Positions 24,165 to 32,641 of a DNA stretch of 64,000 nucleotides are shown one piece after another (the first letter of the stretch is position 1; each line of letters begins with the position of its first letter). The DNA is taken from assembly GCA_037478855.1 (NCBI GenBank), contig JBBFLY010000003.1:23119-87118 (forward strand), read 5' to 3'. This stretch comes from Rhabdothermincola sp037478855. Its GTDB lineage: Bacteria; Actinomycetota; Acidimicrobiia; Acidimicrobiales; Acidimicrobilacustridaceae. Under the pieces are notes generated by a model. That model was not told the DNA's origin, ran no database searches, and was given only the letters and a program-made list of their open reading frames with translations. Made by a program: the position numbers and the translations under genes.

Positions 24165-24614
24165 GTGGTTGCGTTCGTTGGATCGCTTCTGGTGACCGCT
24201 GCTCTCGTCGCGCTGGTCGTCCCGGTCGCGAAGCGGCGGCCGCCTGGTACACCGATGACCTGGGGCGAGGCGATGGTGGCCGGTGTGTACACCTTCGCCA
24301 TCATGTTCTGGGTCTACGGCATGGTCCCCCACCTGTGGCTCACCTGGGCCGACAACGAGCTCAACTGGCGTCCCGACAACCTCGTGTACGGCCCTGGCGA
24401 CATCCTCAAGCCCCAAGCGCTCGGCGGATCGCTGCCGTTCACCCTCACCTACCAGGTCATCCGCGATCTCATCGTGGTCGGCATCTACGTGGCCTTCCTG
24501 GGCCTGAACATCTTCCTGTGGGCATGGTGGAACGACCGAGGCAAGCGGGCCGAAGCGGCTGCTCGGCAGCTCGCGGTCTCCGACTACGGCCGGCCGCTGG
24601 TCAGGAAGGGGTGA
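24165..24614 (+). CDS. membrane protein of the bc complex operon, function unknown
   Basis: The 149-residue protein has three hydrophobic helices (residues ~3-22, 35-57, 98-121) and a conserved-looking loop DNELNWRPDNLVYGPGDILKP. No redox motif is present. It is the first gene of the bc operon, 5 nt before the ferredoxin gene, so it may be a complex-specific subunit or assembly factor. The GTG start at 24165 is supported by GGGAGG. I do not recognise a named family. Confidence 0.7.
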   Translation: MVAFVGSLLVTAALVALVVPVAKRRPPGTPMTWGEAMVAGVYTFAIMFWVYGMVPHLWLTWADNELNWRPDNLVYGPGDILKPQALGGSLPFTLTYQVIRDLIVVGIYVAFLGLNIFLWAWWNDRGKRAEAAARQLAVSDYGRPLVRKG

Positions 24615-24619
24615 GGGGC

Positions 24620-25036
24620 ATGGCAAAGACGGATGCCAACCCACCGATGCCCGAGTTCCGCGACGACTACGTCCTCCAGGAGGTCGACGCGGCCTGGCTC
24701 TCGAGGGCGGTGAAGCCGAAGCAGTTCATCCACATCGACCAGTCCGAGTGCATCATGTGCGAGGGCTGTGTCGACATCTGCCCGTGGAAGTGCATCCACA
24801 TGGTCCGTCCCGACGCCATCGCGGAGGCCATCGGGACGGAGAAGCCGGGAACCGATCCGCGCGACCACGTCATCTTCACCATCGACGATGACGTCTGCAC
24901 CCGCTGTGCGCTCTGCGTCGACCGCTGTCCGACCGGCGTCATCATCCTCGGCAAGGTCGGTGATCCACCGCCTGATGGCGATCCGCACCAGCGTACGAAC
25001 AGCCATGGTTACGGCTACGGGATGCGACTGGGGTAG
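24620..25036 (+). CDS. 2[4Fe-4S] ferredoxin-like protein in the bc operon
   Basis: The 138-residue protein has two complete cluster motifs, CIMCEGCVDICP and CTRCALCVDRCP, separated by ~45 residues. A longer N-terminus (PPMPEFRDDYVLQEV) precedes them and an unusual His/Gly/Tyr-rich tail ends it. It has no membrane helix, so it would act on the cytoplasmic side of the membrane. It lies between the operon's first membrane protein and cytochrome b. It may pass electrons to the Qi side of the bc complex, or to the EFG-lacking complex I further downstream. Both are inferences from context. Confidence 0.85.
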   Translation: MAKTDANPPMPEFRDDYVLQEVDAAWLSRAVKPKQFIHIDQSECIMCEGCVDICPWKCIHMVRPDAIAEAIGTEKPGTDPRDHVIFTIDDDVCTRCALCVDRCPTGVIILGKVGDPPPDGDPHQRTNSHGYGYGMRLG

Positions 25037-25098
25037 GTGGCGATGACCTCGACGAGCGAGCGCACGCACGACTGGTCCGAAGGAGACAGGGAGTAGCC

Positions 25099-25884
25099 GT
25101 GGCCAAGACGATGGGTCGACCGGGCGAGAGCAAGCTCGCCAAGAAGGTCTCGGAGCTCACCGATCAGGTGCAGAGCTCCCAAGCCTGGAACTCGATCTTC
25201 CGGCCGGGCTCGGTGTTCCGCAAGGGCTACACCGACAGCCCTCGGAACCGCTCGTACGTGATCATGAACAGCGTGCTGTACCACCTGCACCCGGTGAAGG
25301 TGAAGCGGCACGCGGTGAAGGTGAGCTACACGCTCTGCCTGGGTGGGTTGAGCTTCTTTCTGTTCATCCTGCTCACCATCACCGGCATCTTCCTGATGTT
25401 CTTCTACCGCCCCACTGCGGCACAGGCCTGGAACGACATCTACACCCTTCAGACGTCGGTGACCTTCGGCCTGCTGGTGAGGAACATGCATCGGTGGGGT
25501 GCACACCTGATGGTGCTGTCGGTGTTCCTGCACATGGCGCGGGTCTTCTACCACGGTGCCTACAAGCCGCCGAGAGAGTTCAACTGGGTCATCGGCGTGA
25601 TCCTCCTCACGCTCACCCTGCTGCTCTCCTTCACGGGGTACCTGCTCCCTTGGGACCAGCTCGCGCTGTGGGCGGTCACCGTGGGCACCAACATGATGGG
25701 CTACACACCCGTGTTCGGTGACCAGGTGCGCTTCGTGCTGCTCGGTGGCCGTGAGATCGGCACCGACACCCTTCTGCGCTGGTATGTGCTGCACGTGCTG
25801 TTCGTCCCGTTCGTCACCGTCATCTTCCTGGCCATCCACTTCTGGAGGGTCCGGAAGGACGGTGGTATCTCCGGGCCGCTCTAG
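25099..25884 (+). CDS. qcrB: cytochrome b6-like subunit (N-terminal half of cytochrome b)
   Basis: The 261-residue, four-helix subunit of a menaquinol:cytochrome c reductase carries heme ligands His131/His145 (13 residues between) and His232/His247 (14 between). The second spacing is that of b6 and Firmicutes proteins. Cys80 in TLCLGG aligns with b6 Cys35, the covalent heme c(i) attachment site. SFTGYLLPWDQ, YKPPREFNW and the end RKDGGISGPL are also b6-like. A ~60-residue N-terminal extension precedes the core. GTG start at 25099. The rest of cytochrome b is the next gene. Confidence 0.92.
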   Translation: MAKTMGRPGESKLAKKVSELTDQVQSSQAWNSIFRPGSVFRKGYTDSPRNRSYVIMNSVLYHLHPVKVKRHAVKVSYTLCLGGLSFFLFILLTITGIFLMFFYRPTAAQAWNDIYTLQTSVTFGLLVRNMHRWGAHLMVLSVFLHMARVFYHGAYKPPREFNWVIGVILLTLTLLLSFTGYLLPWDQLALWAVTVGTNMMGYTPVFGDQVRFVLLGGREIGTDTLLRWYVLHVLFVPFVTVIFLAIHFWRVRKDGGISGPL

Positions 25885-25901
25885 GCCGACTGCGAGTTGC
25901 C

Positions 25902-26693
25902 ATGACTGAGATCCCCGAACACCTGCGCAAGCGAGCGGAGGCTGCCCGTCAGAAGGCGGCAGCCAAGAAGGCCGCCGAGGCCAGCGGTGAACAGGCCGCG
26001 CCCGCCGCTGAGGCGGGCTCCGAGCAGGCCACCGCCGCGGGCGGCGGCAAGATCCCCGCGCACCTGCTCGAGCGGAGCCGGGCCGCGAAGGCTCGCAAGG
26101 AGGGAGCGGCCGCTCCGGCCGAGGCCGGCGCGGCTGCGGCTGCGGCTGCGGCTGCGGTGGCCACCGCCGCACCTCCCCCGGCAGCCACCGGGCCGGGGGG
26201 GCACACGCAACGGCTGCTCACGGTCGTGAAGGCCGGCTCCATCCAGGACGTGAAGGCCACCCCACAGGACAAGGTGCACGTCTGGCCCCACCTCCTTGCT
26301 GTGGAGTTCGTGGCCGCGCTGGCGGTCACCGCCTTCCTCCTGATCTTCTCGATCTTCGTCGATGCCCCGCTCCTCGAGCTGGCGAACGTGAACCAGACCC
26401 CCAACCCCTCGAAGGCGCCTTGGTACTTCCTGGGCCTGCAGGAGCTGCTCACGATGTTCCACCCGATGGTCGCAGGGGTGACCATCCCGGGGATGGGCAT
26501 CTTCCTGCTGATCCTCGCCCCGTTCATCGACCGCAACCCCAGCAACAAGCCCGAGGACCGCAAGTTCGCCATCTCGCTGTTCACGGTGCAGCTCATGTTC
26601 TGGGCCGTCCTGGTCGTCATCGGCTCGTTCTTCCGGGGGCCGGGCTTCAACTTCGTCGCCCCCTGGACCGAGGGACTCCACTTCGAGCTGTGA
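25902..26693 (+). CDS. cytochrome b C-terminal (subunit IV-like) with Ala-rich N-terminal extension
   Basis: This is a 263-residue protein. Residues ~1-110 are charged and Ala-rich and contain two copies of a short motif: IPEHLRKR (4-11) and IPAHLLERSR (51-60). A (GCGGCT)n tract at ~26130-26158 encodes poly-Ala. Residues ~118-263 form the three-helix subunit-IV domain with the Qo motif KAPWYFLGLQELL. It contributes the quinol oxidation site. It sits 17 nt after the b6-like gene, and each has its own start, so this is a genuine split and not a frameshift. Confidence 0.9.
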   Translation: MTEIPEHLRKRAEAARQKAAAKKAAEASGEQAAPAAEAGSEQATAAGGGKIPAHLLERSRAAKARKEGAAAPAEAGAAAAAAAAAVATAAPPPAATGPGGHTQRLLTVVKAGSIQDVKATPQDKVHVWPHLLAVEFVAALAVTAFLLIFSIFVDAPLLELANVNQTPNPSKAPWYFLGLQELLTMFHPMVAGVTIPGMGIFLLILAPFIDRNPSNKPEDRKFAISLFTVQLMFWAVLVVIGSFFRGPGFNFVAPWTEGLHFEL

Positions 26694-26733
26694 TGACCAG
26701 CGCCGCACTCCGCCGTAGCCCGAGGAGCTCGTC

Positions 26734-27594
26734 ATGAACCCCCTCGTCATCGCCGTACCCGTGGTCGTGGTCCTGACCCTGGTGATCTTGGTGGCCGCGG
26801 CCCGCCGTCGCGACACCGAAGAGGCCACCGGTCTGCTGTCGCGAGAGACGATCAAGCGTGATCGTGGGGAGCCCGCGGTGCTCAGCAGTGAGCCGCGCGC
26901 GACCGGTCGCGAGGTCGAGCGGTCGGTGGCGCTCGAGCGCCGGGGTGGCGGGGAGCTCGTCACGTCGGGGGCTGCCGATCTCACCCCGTACGTCCCCCCT
27001 GACCCGGAGAGCCTCGGCGTCACCCGTCGACAGTTCTTCAACCGCAGCATCGTCCTTCTGATGGGCTTGAGCTTGAGCGGCTTCGGTGCTGCCGTGCTCG
27101 CCTTCCTCTGGCCGCAGCCCAAGGGGGGTTTCGGTTCGAAGATCCGGGTTGGCAACGTCGACGACATCAAGGCGGCGATCGACGCCAACGACGGCTTCTA
27201 CTACGTGGCCGAAGGTCGCATGTGGATCACCCACTACCCGGAGGCCGCCATCGAGAAGGCCAAGGCCGTGTACCCGCAGCCCGTCCTCAACAGCATGGAG
27301 GCGGGGTTGGCAGTCCTCTACCAGAAGTGTCCGCACCTCGGCTGCCGGGTGCCGGATTGCAAGACCTCACAGTGGTTCGAATGCCCGTGTCACGGGTCGC
27401 AGTACAACCAGGTCGGCGAGAAGAAGGGCGGTCCGGCTCCCCGGGGGATGGATCGTTTCGTGACCGAGGTGACTGGCGGGGTGCTCACCGTCGACACCGG
27501 CACGGTCATCCAGGGTCCCCCGATCGGCACGAACACCACGGGCCAGGAAGCAGAGGGGCCTCACTGCGTGACAGGTGGAGGCGGAGGTCATTGA
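26734..27594 (+). CDS. qcrA: Rieske iron-sulfur protein
   Basis: The 286-residue [2Fe-2S] subunit of the bc complex has one hydrophobic segment at residues 2-23 and a second at ~105-126, preceded by TRRQFF, a twin-arginine-like signal. Cluster ligands are Cys199/His201 (CPHLGC) and Cys217/His220 (CPCH), with disulfide cysteines 204 and 219. The tail is Gly/His-rich. The stop overlaps the next ATG (TGATG), so it is coupled to the diheme cytochrome. Confidence 0.95.
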   Translation: MNPLVIAVPVVVVLTLVILVAAARRRDTEEATGLLSRETIKRDRGEPAVLSSEPRATGREVERSVALERRGGGELVTSGAADLTPYVPPDPESLGVTRRQFFNRSIVLLMGLSLSGFGAAVLAFLWPQPKGGFGSKIRVGNVDDIKAAIDANDGFYYVAEGRMWITHYPEAAIEKAKAVYPQPVLNSMEAGLAVLYQKCPHLGCRVPDCKTSQWFECPCHGSQYNQVGEKKGGPAPRGMDRFVTEVTGGVLTVDTGTVIQGPPIGTNTTGQEAEGPHCVTGGGGGH

Positions 27595-28718
27595 TGGACG
27601 TCGTCAGCGGCCAGATCGTCCTGGCGAACACACAGCGCGCGATCGGCTATGTGATCGCAGCCATCCTCTCGATCGGCTTCGTCGTCGCGGTCGTGGTCAA
27701 CATGCGCAAGGGGCGTCGGGAGGTGGGCTCGGAGATCGAGCTCGCCCCCAATCGCAAGCCCTACTACGACGACGACACGCTCGAGACCAAGAAGCTCGAC
27801 CGGACGCTCGCGCTCGGGTTGGGAACGCTCGCGGTGATCGGTCTGACCCTGCCGCTCTACTGGCTTGCGGAGCCCGGGCGGATGGAAGGACGGATCGAGG
27901 GCTACCGGGAGACGTTCATCAAGCGCGGGGAAGAGCTCTACAACGAGGGTGCCCAGTGCGCGGCCTGCCATGGCCCGAAGGGCGTGGGTGGCGCCGCCAA
28001 CTACACGATCACGGCGCCGAACGGGGACTTCGTGGCCCAGGTGAGCTGGCAGGCGCCGGCGCTCAACACCGTCTTGTTCCGCTACTCCCGCGACGAGGTT
28101 CGCAACATCCTCGTCTACGGTCGGGGCTTCTCTCCGATGCCGGCGTGGGGGGCTGAGGGCGGTGGTCCTCTGACCTCTCAGCAGATCGAGAACATCATCG
28201 ACTACCTGCAGAGCATCCAGCTCTCCGGTCCCGAGGCGCGCGCCGAGGTCGACAAGGAGATCGCCGAGACCTGCGCCCCCGATGCAGAGGGCCGGTGCAC
28301 GATCCCGAACGGAGAGTTCGCGACGCTCGGGGAGGCGATCTTCAACATGGGTCTCACCACGAAGTTCGCCGGAGGGGCGTACTCGTGCGGTCGCTGTCAC
28401 ACCGAGGGCTGGAGCTACGGCAAGCCAGGAGTGCCCGGAGGTGGCGCGTTCGGCTGGAACCTGACCGGAGGCCGCTCGCTGCGCCAGTTCCCGACTGCCG
28501 AGCAGCAGATCGAGTTCGTCGCGGTCGGGGGTGTCGCGGGCAAGTCCTACGGCATCAGCGGCATGTCAGGCGCGGGCCAGATGCCGGGGTTCGGCGTCAA
28601 CCCCAACGTCACGCCACCCAACATCCCCGGTCCGAAGATCTACCCGATGTCCCCAGACCAGGTGATGCTCACGCCGGAGCAGATCGCCGCGGTCGTCGAG
28701 TACGAGCGGAGCTTGTGA
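27594..28718 (+). CDS. membrane-bound diheme cytochrome c of the bc complex
   Basis: The 374-residue protein has two N-terminal helices (~16-36, 71-91) and two c-type heme domains, CAACH (122-126) and CGRCH (265-269), with likely Met ligands in SPMPAWG and GQMPGFG. It plays the part of QcrC, receiving electrons from the Rieske protein, but has a different topology (two helices first, hemes after). It overlaps the following gene by GTGA. Confidence 0.92.
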   Translation: MDVVSGQIVLANTQRAIGYVIAAILSIGFVVAVVVNMRKGRREVGSEIELAPNRKPYYDDDTLETKKLDRTLALGLGTLAVIGLTLPLYWLAEPGRMEGRIEGYRETFIKRGEELYNEGAQCAACHGPKGVGGAANYTITAPNGDFVAQVSWQAPALNTVLFRYSRDEVRNILVYGRGFSPMPAWGAEGGGPLTSQQIENIIDYLQSIQLSGPEARAEVDKEIAETCAPDAEGRCTIPNGEFATLGEAIFNMGLTTKFAGGAYSCGRCHTEGWSYGKPGVPGGGAFGWNLTGGRSLRQFPTAEQQIEFVAVGGVAGKSYGISGMSGAGQMPGFGVNPNVTPPNIPGPKIYPMSPDQVMLTPEQIAAVVEYERSL

Positions 28719-29683
28719 GCGTGAACCTCCTCACCATGTTCGCCGGAATCGCCTGGGATCCTCACATCCGGGGCGTGCTCGTCGTCGCCGTGGGCGTCGC
28801 CGTCCTCATGGGGTCCGTCTACCTCATCCTGGCGACGAACGTCGGTGCCCGTCTCGGGCTGCTCCTGTCGCTCGCGGCTCTGTCGGGTTTCATGGTGATC
28901 CTCACCCTCATCTGGTGGCTCGTCCCGCCCGGCATCGGTCCTCGTGGAACCAATCCCTCGTGGAAGCCCGTCGAGATCTACGTCAACGACCCACGCGATC
29001 CGGAGCCACCCCGCACGAAGGAGCTGGCGAAGCTTCCGCTTCCTCAGGATCTTCCCGCCGCCGATCGGATCCTGGCGGAGCACCCGGAGGTCGCCGAGGA
29101 CTTCCCGAACGGAGCGACGCTGTCCGACCTGCAGAACTCCCACCCTGAGCTGCTCTCGGCGTACCTCGACAAGGAGGCTCTCGGCGGCTGGCGCCTGGTG
29201 TCCTCCGCTTCCGCCGGCGAGGCTCAGGCCGCTGCCGACGCGGCGCTCAAGGCTGCGAACTTCTACAGCTCGCCGACCGCCTACAAGAAGCTCGACACCT
29301 TCGAGTACGGAGGCAAGCCGAGCCTGGCGCAGGAGTGTCCCGACGCGAAGGGCGGCTCGTTCCTTCCCGACGATCCGCTCTGCCGGATCTGGCTCAAGAT
29401 CCGCAACTCGCTCACCCTCAAGCACCCCACCCACTTCGCGGTCGTGCAGGTGCAGGCCGTCATCCCGCAGGAGCCACGCCCCGGTGAGCCACCTCCCTTG
29501 CCCGTGGTCGACCGGAACGCACCGATCGTCTCGGTGGTCCTCGTCCGCGACCTCGGCAACGTGCGGCTGATCCCGTTCCTCTACTTCGTGATCTCGCTCG
29601 CGCTGTTCGTCTTCTTCGTCCTCGTGCTGCACTATCGGGACAAGACCCTGCAGCAGAACCTCGAGGCGGCGAAGGGGGCTTGA
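28715..29683 (+). CDS. three-helix membrane protein linking the bc and nuo clusters, function unknown
   Basis: The 322-residue protein has helices at residues ~17-40 and 47-69, a ~210-residue soluble domain, and a C-terminal helix (~288-310). The soluble part contains PSWKPVEIYVNDP and a Cys pair (QECPDAKGG, DDPLCRIW) that could form a disulfide if exported. No known cofactor motif is present. The GTG start overlaps the diheme cytochrome stop, and nuoA follows after 3 nt, so it is translated between the two complexes. It may be a bc accessory subunit; this is inferred from position only. Confidence 0.7.
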   Translation: MSVNLLTMFAGIAWDPHIRGVLVVAVGVAVLMGSVYLILATNVGARLGLLLSLAALSGFMVILTLIWWLVPPGIGPRGTNPSWKPVEIYVNDPRDPEPPRTKELAKLPLPQDLPAADRILAEHPEVAEDFPNGATLSDLQNSHPELLSAYLDKEALGGWRLVSSASAGEAQAAADAALKAANFYSSPTAYKKLDTFEYGGKPSLAQECPDAKGGSFLPDDPLCRIWLKIRNSLTLKHPTHFAVVQVQAVIPQEPRPGEPPPLPVVDRNAPIVSVVLVRDLGNVRLIPFLYFVISLALFVFFVLVLHYRDKTLQQNLEAAKGA

Positions 29684-29686
29684 GCG

Positions 29687-30154
29687 ATGGCCCAGTACCT
29701 GCCCATCTTCGCCCTGCTCGTGCTGGCGGTCCTCTTCGGCGCGATCAGCCGCGTCGCCCAGCGGCTGCTGGTGCCGCCGAAGCCGACCCCGCCGAAGGTC
29801 GCTCCCTACGAGTGCGGCATCATCCCGAGCCGAGAGCCACCGGAGCGCTTCCCGGTGACGTTCTTCCTGGTGGCGATGATCTTCATCGTCTTCGACATCG
29901 AGATCATCTTCTTCTTCCCCTTCGCCCTCGCGTTCCGTGACCTGGGTGGCTTCGGGATAGCGGCCGTGGTGATCTTCGCTCTGGCGGTGTTCGAGTCCTT
30001 CGTGTACCTGATCGCCAACGGCGCGCTCGACTGGGGCCCCGTCCGCCGAGAGCGTCCTTCTGCGATCGTGAGTCCCGCCCGCACCGCTGCCACCACCATC
30101 CGTCGGGTCGGCATGGAGGGCAGGGAACCCCTTGCTGCAGGCGAGGCGGCCTGA
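29687..30154 (+). CDS. nuoA: NADH-quinone oxidoreductase subunit A (cluster 1)
   Basis: The 155-residue, three-helix membrane subunit of complex I carries the conserved loop PYECGIIPSREPPERFPV and acidic helix motif FDIEIIFFFPFA. A ~35-residue basic C-terminal tail is longer than usual. First gene of the complete 14-gene nuo operon, 3 nt after the preceding membrane-protein gene; it overlaps nuoB (TGATG). Confidence 0.95.
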   Translation: MAQYLPIFALLVLAVLFGAISRVAQRLLVPPKPTPPKVAPYECGIIPSREPPERFPVTFFLVAMIFIVFDIEIIFFFPFALAFRDLGGFGIAAVVIFALAVFESFVYLIANGALDWGPVRRERPSAIVSPARTAATTIRRVGMEGREPLAAGEAA

Positions 30155-30726
30155 TGCGACGAGGGGGCTTCCTGGAGGAGGGGCTGGCCGGCCTCCAGCA
30201 CAACGTGCTCACCGGCACGCTCGAGGGGCTGGTGAAGTGGGCTCGGGCGCGCAGCGTCTTCCCAGCGACGTTCGGGCTGGCCTGTTGCGCGATCGAGATG
30301 ATGGCGACCGGCGGACCGCACTACGACCTGGCCCGCTACGGGATGGAGGTCTTTCGGGCCTCGCCCCGCCAGGCCGACCTGATGATCGTCGCCGGGCGTG
30401 TCTCGCAGAAGATGGCCCCGGTCCTGAGGCAGGTCTACGACCAGATGATGGAACCCAAGTGGGTCATCTCGATGGGCGTGTGCGCGTCGACCGGTGGCAT
30501 GTTCAACAACTACGCGTTGGTGCAGGGCGTCGACCAGATCGTGCCGGTCGATGTCTACGCCCCCGGATGCCCGCCGGGGCCGGAGACGCTCATGCACGCC
30601 ATCCTTACCCTCCACCGCAAGATCCTCGACGGTGAGATCACCCGGCGCTCGGGTGAGGGAGCTGGCTTGGTCGTTGACCAGCGGGACGGGCAGACCGTGA
30701 CCCATGTGGTGCTCGGGAGATCCTGA
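30154..30726 (+). CDS. nuoB: NADH-quinone oxidoreductase subunit B (cluster 1)
   Basis: The 190-residue peripheral-arm subunit binds cluster N2, the electron donor to menaquinone. Cluster cysteines are visible in GLACCAIEMM, GVCASTGG and APGCPPGPE. It has a ~25-residue N-terminal lead and a C-terminal extension beyond the core. It overlaps nuoA; nuoC follows 2 nt later. Confidence 0.96.
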   Translation: MRRGGFLEEGLAGLQHNVLTGTLEGLVKWARARSVFPATFGLACCAIEMMATGGPHYDLARYGMEVFRASPRQADLMIVAGRVSQKMAPVLRQVYDQMMEPKWVISMGVCASTGGMFNNYALVQGVDQIVPVDVYAPGCPPGPETLMHAILTLHRKILDGEITRRSGEGAGLVVDQRDGQTVTHVVLGRS

Positions 30727-30728
30727 CC

Positions 30729-31289
30729 GTGTCCGACGAGACCTCGCAGAGCTCACCTGACGAACAGGTGGAGCAGACCCCGGACGCCCACGGGGAGGCG
30801 GTGGGCGCGTCGCCGACCCTCCATGGCGCGCCATTGACGACGAGCTGTGGCGACCAGGTGCTGCACGTCGATCGCTCGGGCTATCTCGACCTCGTCAAGG
30901 CGCTGCACGACGACGGCTACGTGCTCTGCGCGGATCTGACCGCGGCTGACTACCTGACCCATCCCGGTCGGAAGGACGTTCCGCCCGGGATCGCGCTCGA
31001 GCGGTTCGAGGTGATCGTGAACCTGGTCGACCTGGTTCGTCGGCGACGGATCCGGGTGCGTTGCCAGGTGCCGGAGGACACCCCCGAGCTGCCCAGCCTG
31101 TGGCAGCTATATCCCGGGACTGAGGCGCCCGAGCGCGAGGTGTACGACCTGTTCGGCATCAGGTTCGACGGGCATCCCGACCTGACCCGAATCCTGTTGC
31201 CCGAGGACTGGGTTGGTCACCCCTTGCGCAAGGACTACGAGTCCGGTCGCATCCCCGTCCAGTTCAAGGGCGCACCGTCCCACCGTTGA
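30729..31289 (+). CDS. nuoC: NADH-quinone oxidoreductase subunit C (cluster 1)
   Basis: The 186-residue subunit of the connecting module has the family signature ERFEVIVNLVDLVRRRRIRV, then AEREVYDLFGI-type sequence (APEREVYDLFGIRFDGHPDLTR read in short) and PLRKDYESG. A Ser/Glu-rich ~30-residue N-terminus precedes the core. GTG start. Confidence 0.94.
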   Translation: MSDETSQSSPDEQVEQTPDAHGEAVGASPTLHGAPLTTSCGDQVLHVDRSGYLDLVKALHDDGYVLCADLTAADYLTHPGRKDVPPGIALERFEVIVNLVDLVRRRRIRVRCQVPEDTPELPSLWQLYPGTEAPEREVYDLFGIRFDGHPDLTRILLPEDWVGHPLRKDYESGRIPVQFKGAPSHR

Positions 31290-31294
31290 CCGCC

Positions 31295-32641
31295 ATGAGC
31301 TCGACTGACGAACAACCCACCGCCGAGTCCCCGGCGGCGTTCACCTCCGAGGGAGCCCAGGAGCTCACGAGCCGCGGCGTGGTCGCCGCGGCGGAGCGCC
31401 TGCGCGAGCAGGGCGCGGTGCTACGGCTCTCCGAGGCGGAAGCTGCAGCACAGGCTGAGCTCGAGACCGCGCCCGAAGACGAGACCATGATCATCAACAT
31501 GGGGCCGCAGCACCCCAGCACCCACGGTGTGCTTCGCCTCATGCTCGAGCTCCGGGGCGAGACCGTGCTGCGGTGCAAGCCGGTGATCGGCTATCTCCAC
31601 ACGGGGATGGAGTGGACGGGTGAGGAGCTCACCTACCTCCAGGGTCCCACCAACGTGACGCGCATGGACTACGCGTCGCCGCTGTTCAACGAGCTCGCCT
31701 TCTCGTTGTGCGTGGAGAAGCTGCTCGGCATCGAGGTGCCCCCGCGTGCCGTGTGGATCCGCATGCTGATGACCGAGCTGAACCGGATCTCCTCGCACCT
31801 GCTGTTCCTCGCCACGAACGGGATGGACCTGGGTGCGGTCTCGATGATGTTGTACGGCTGGCGCGAGCGTGAGGAGGTCCTGCGCTTCTTCCAGACCGTG
31901 ACGGGCCTGCGGATGAACCACAACTACATCCGGCCCGGTGGGGTGGCCGCTGATCTGCCACCGGGCTGGCGTGACGGGGTGCTGCGCCTCCTGGAGATGA
32001 TCCCGCCGCGCCTCGAGGAGTACGACACCTTGATGACCGGCCAGCCGATCTGGCGGGAGCGTCTCCAAGGTGTTGGGGTGATCAGCGCCGAGGAGTGCCT
32101 TGCGCTCGGGGTGACTGGCCCGATCCTGCGGTCGACGGGCTTCGCGTGGGATCTCCGCCGGGACATGCCGTACCTGGCCTATGACGAGGTCGAGTTCGAT
32201 GTCGTCGTCGGCACGTTCGGCGACTCCTTCGATCGGTACGCGATCCGCCTCAACGAGATCCGGGAGTCGATCCGAATCGTGCATCAGGTGCTCGATCGGA
32301 TGCCCTCGGGGGACTACCGCATCCAAGACAAGAAGGTGACGCCGCCACCACGGGCACGGATCGACGAATCGATGGAGGCGCTCATCCACCACTTCAAGAT
32401 CTTCACCGAGGGGTTCAAGGTGCCTGAAGGCGAGGCGTACGCAGCGGTGGAGTCACCGAGAGGCGAGCTGGGCTGCTACATCGTGAGCGACGGCTCATCG
32501 CACCCGTACCGGATGCACATCCGGGCCCCGAGCTTCTACAACATCCAGGCCCTACCCCATCTGATGCACGGTGGTCTGGTGGCTGACGCGGTGGCGGTGA
32601 TCTCGTCGGTGGATCCGATCATGGGTGAGGTCGATCGCTGA
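31295..32641 (+). CDS. nuoD: NADH-quinone oxidoreductase subunit D (cluster 1)
   Basis: This is the 448-residue 49-kDa-type subunit forming the quinone pocket with NuoB. Core motifs are MGPQHPSTHGVLRL, RPGGVAADLPPGW and DLRRDMPY; it ends GEVDR. The segment that reads LHRG in mitochondrial NDUFS2 reads LHTG here (Thr103), so the arginine methylated by NDUFAF7 is absent. A ~63-residue acidic/Ala-rich N-terminal extension is present. The ATG at 31295, 5 nt after nuoC, is preferred to a TTG overlapping the nuoC stop. Confidence 0.95.
   Translation: MSSTDEQPTAESPAAFTSEGAQELTSRGVVAAAERLREQGAVLRLSEAEAAAQAELETAPEDETMIINMGPQHPSTHGVLRLMLELRGETVLRCKPVIGYLHTGMEWTGEELTYLQGPTNVTRMDYASPLFNELAFSLCVEKLLGIEVPPRAVWIRMLMTELNRISSHLLFLATNGMDLGAVSMMLYGWREREEVLRFFQTVTGLRMNHNYIRPGGVAADLPPGWRDGVLRLLEMIPPRLEEYDTLMTGQPIWRERLQGVGVISAEECLALGVTGPILRSTGFAWDLRRDMPYLAYDEVEFDVVVGTFGDSFDRYAIRLNEIRESIRIVHQVLDRMPSGDYRIQDKKVTPPPRARIDESMEALIHHFKIFTEGFKVPEGEAYAAVESPRGELGCYIVSDGSSHPYRMHIRAPSFYNIQALPHLMHGGLVADAVAVISSVDPIMGEVDR

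Noticed and set aside
25099..26693. cytochrome b gene broken by a frameshift
   Set aside because: Both halves have their own starts, complete ends and the b6/subunit-IV division point. The second half also has a long N-terminal extension of its own.
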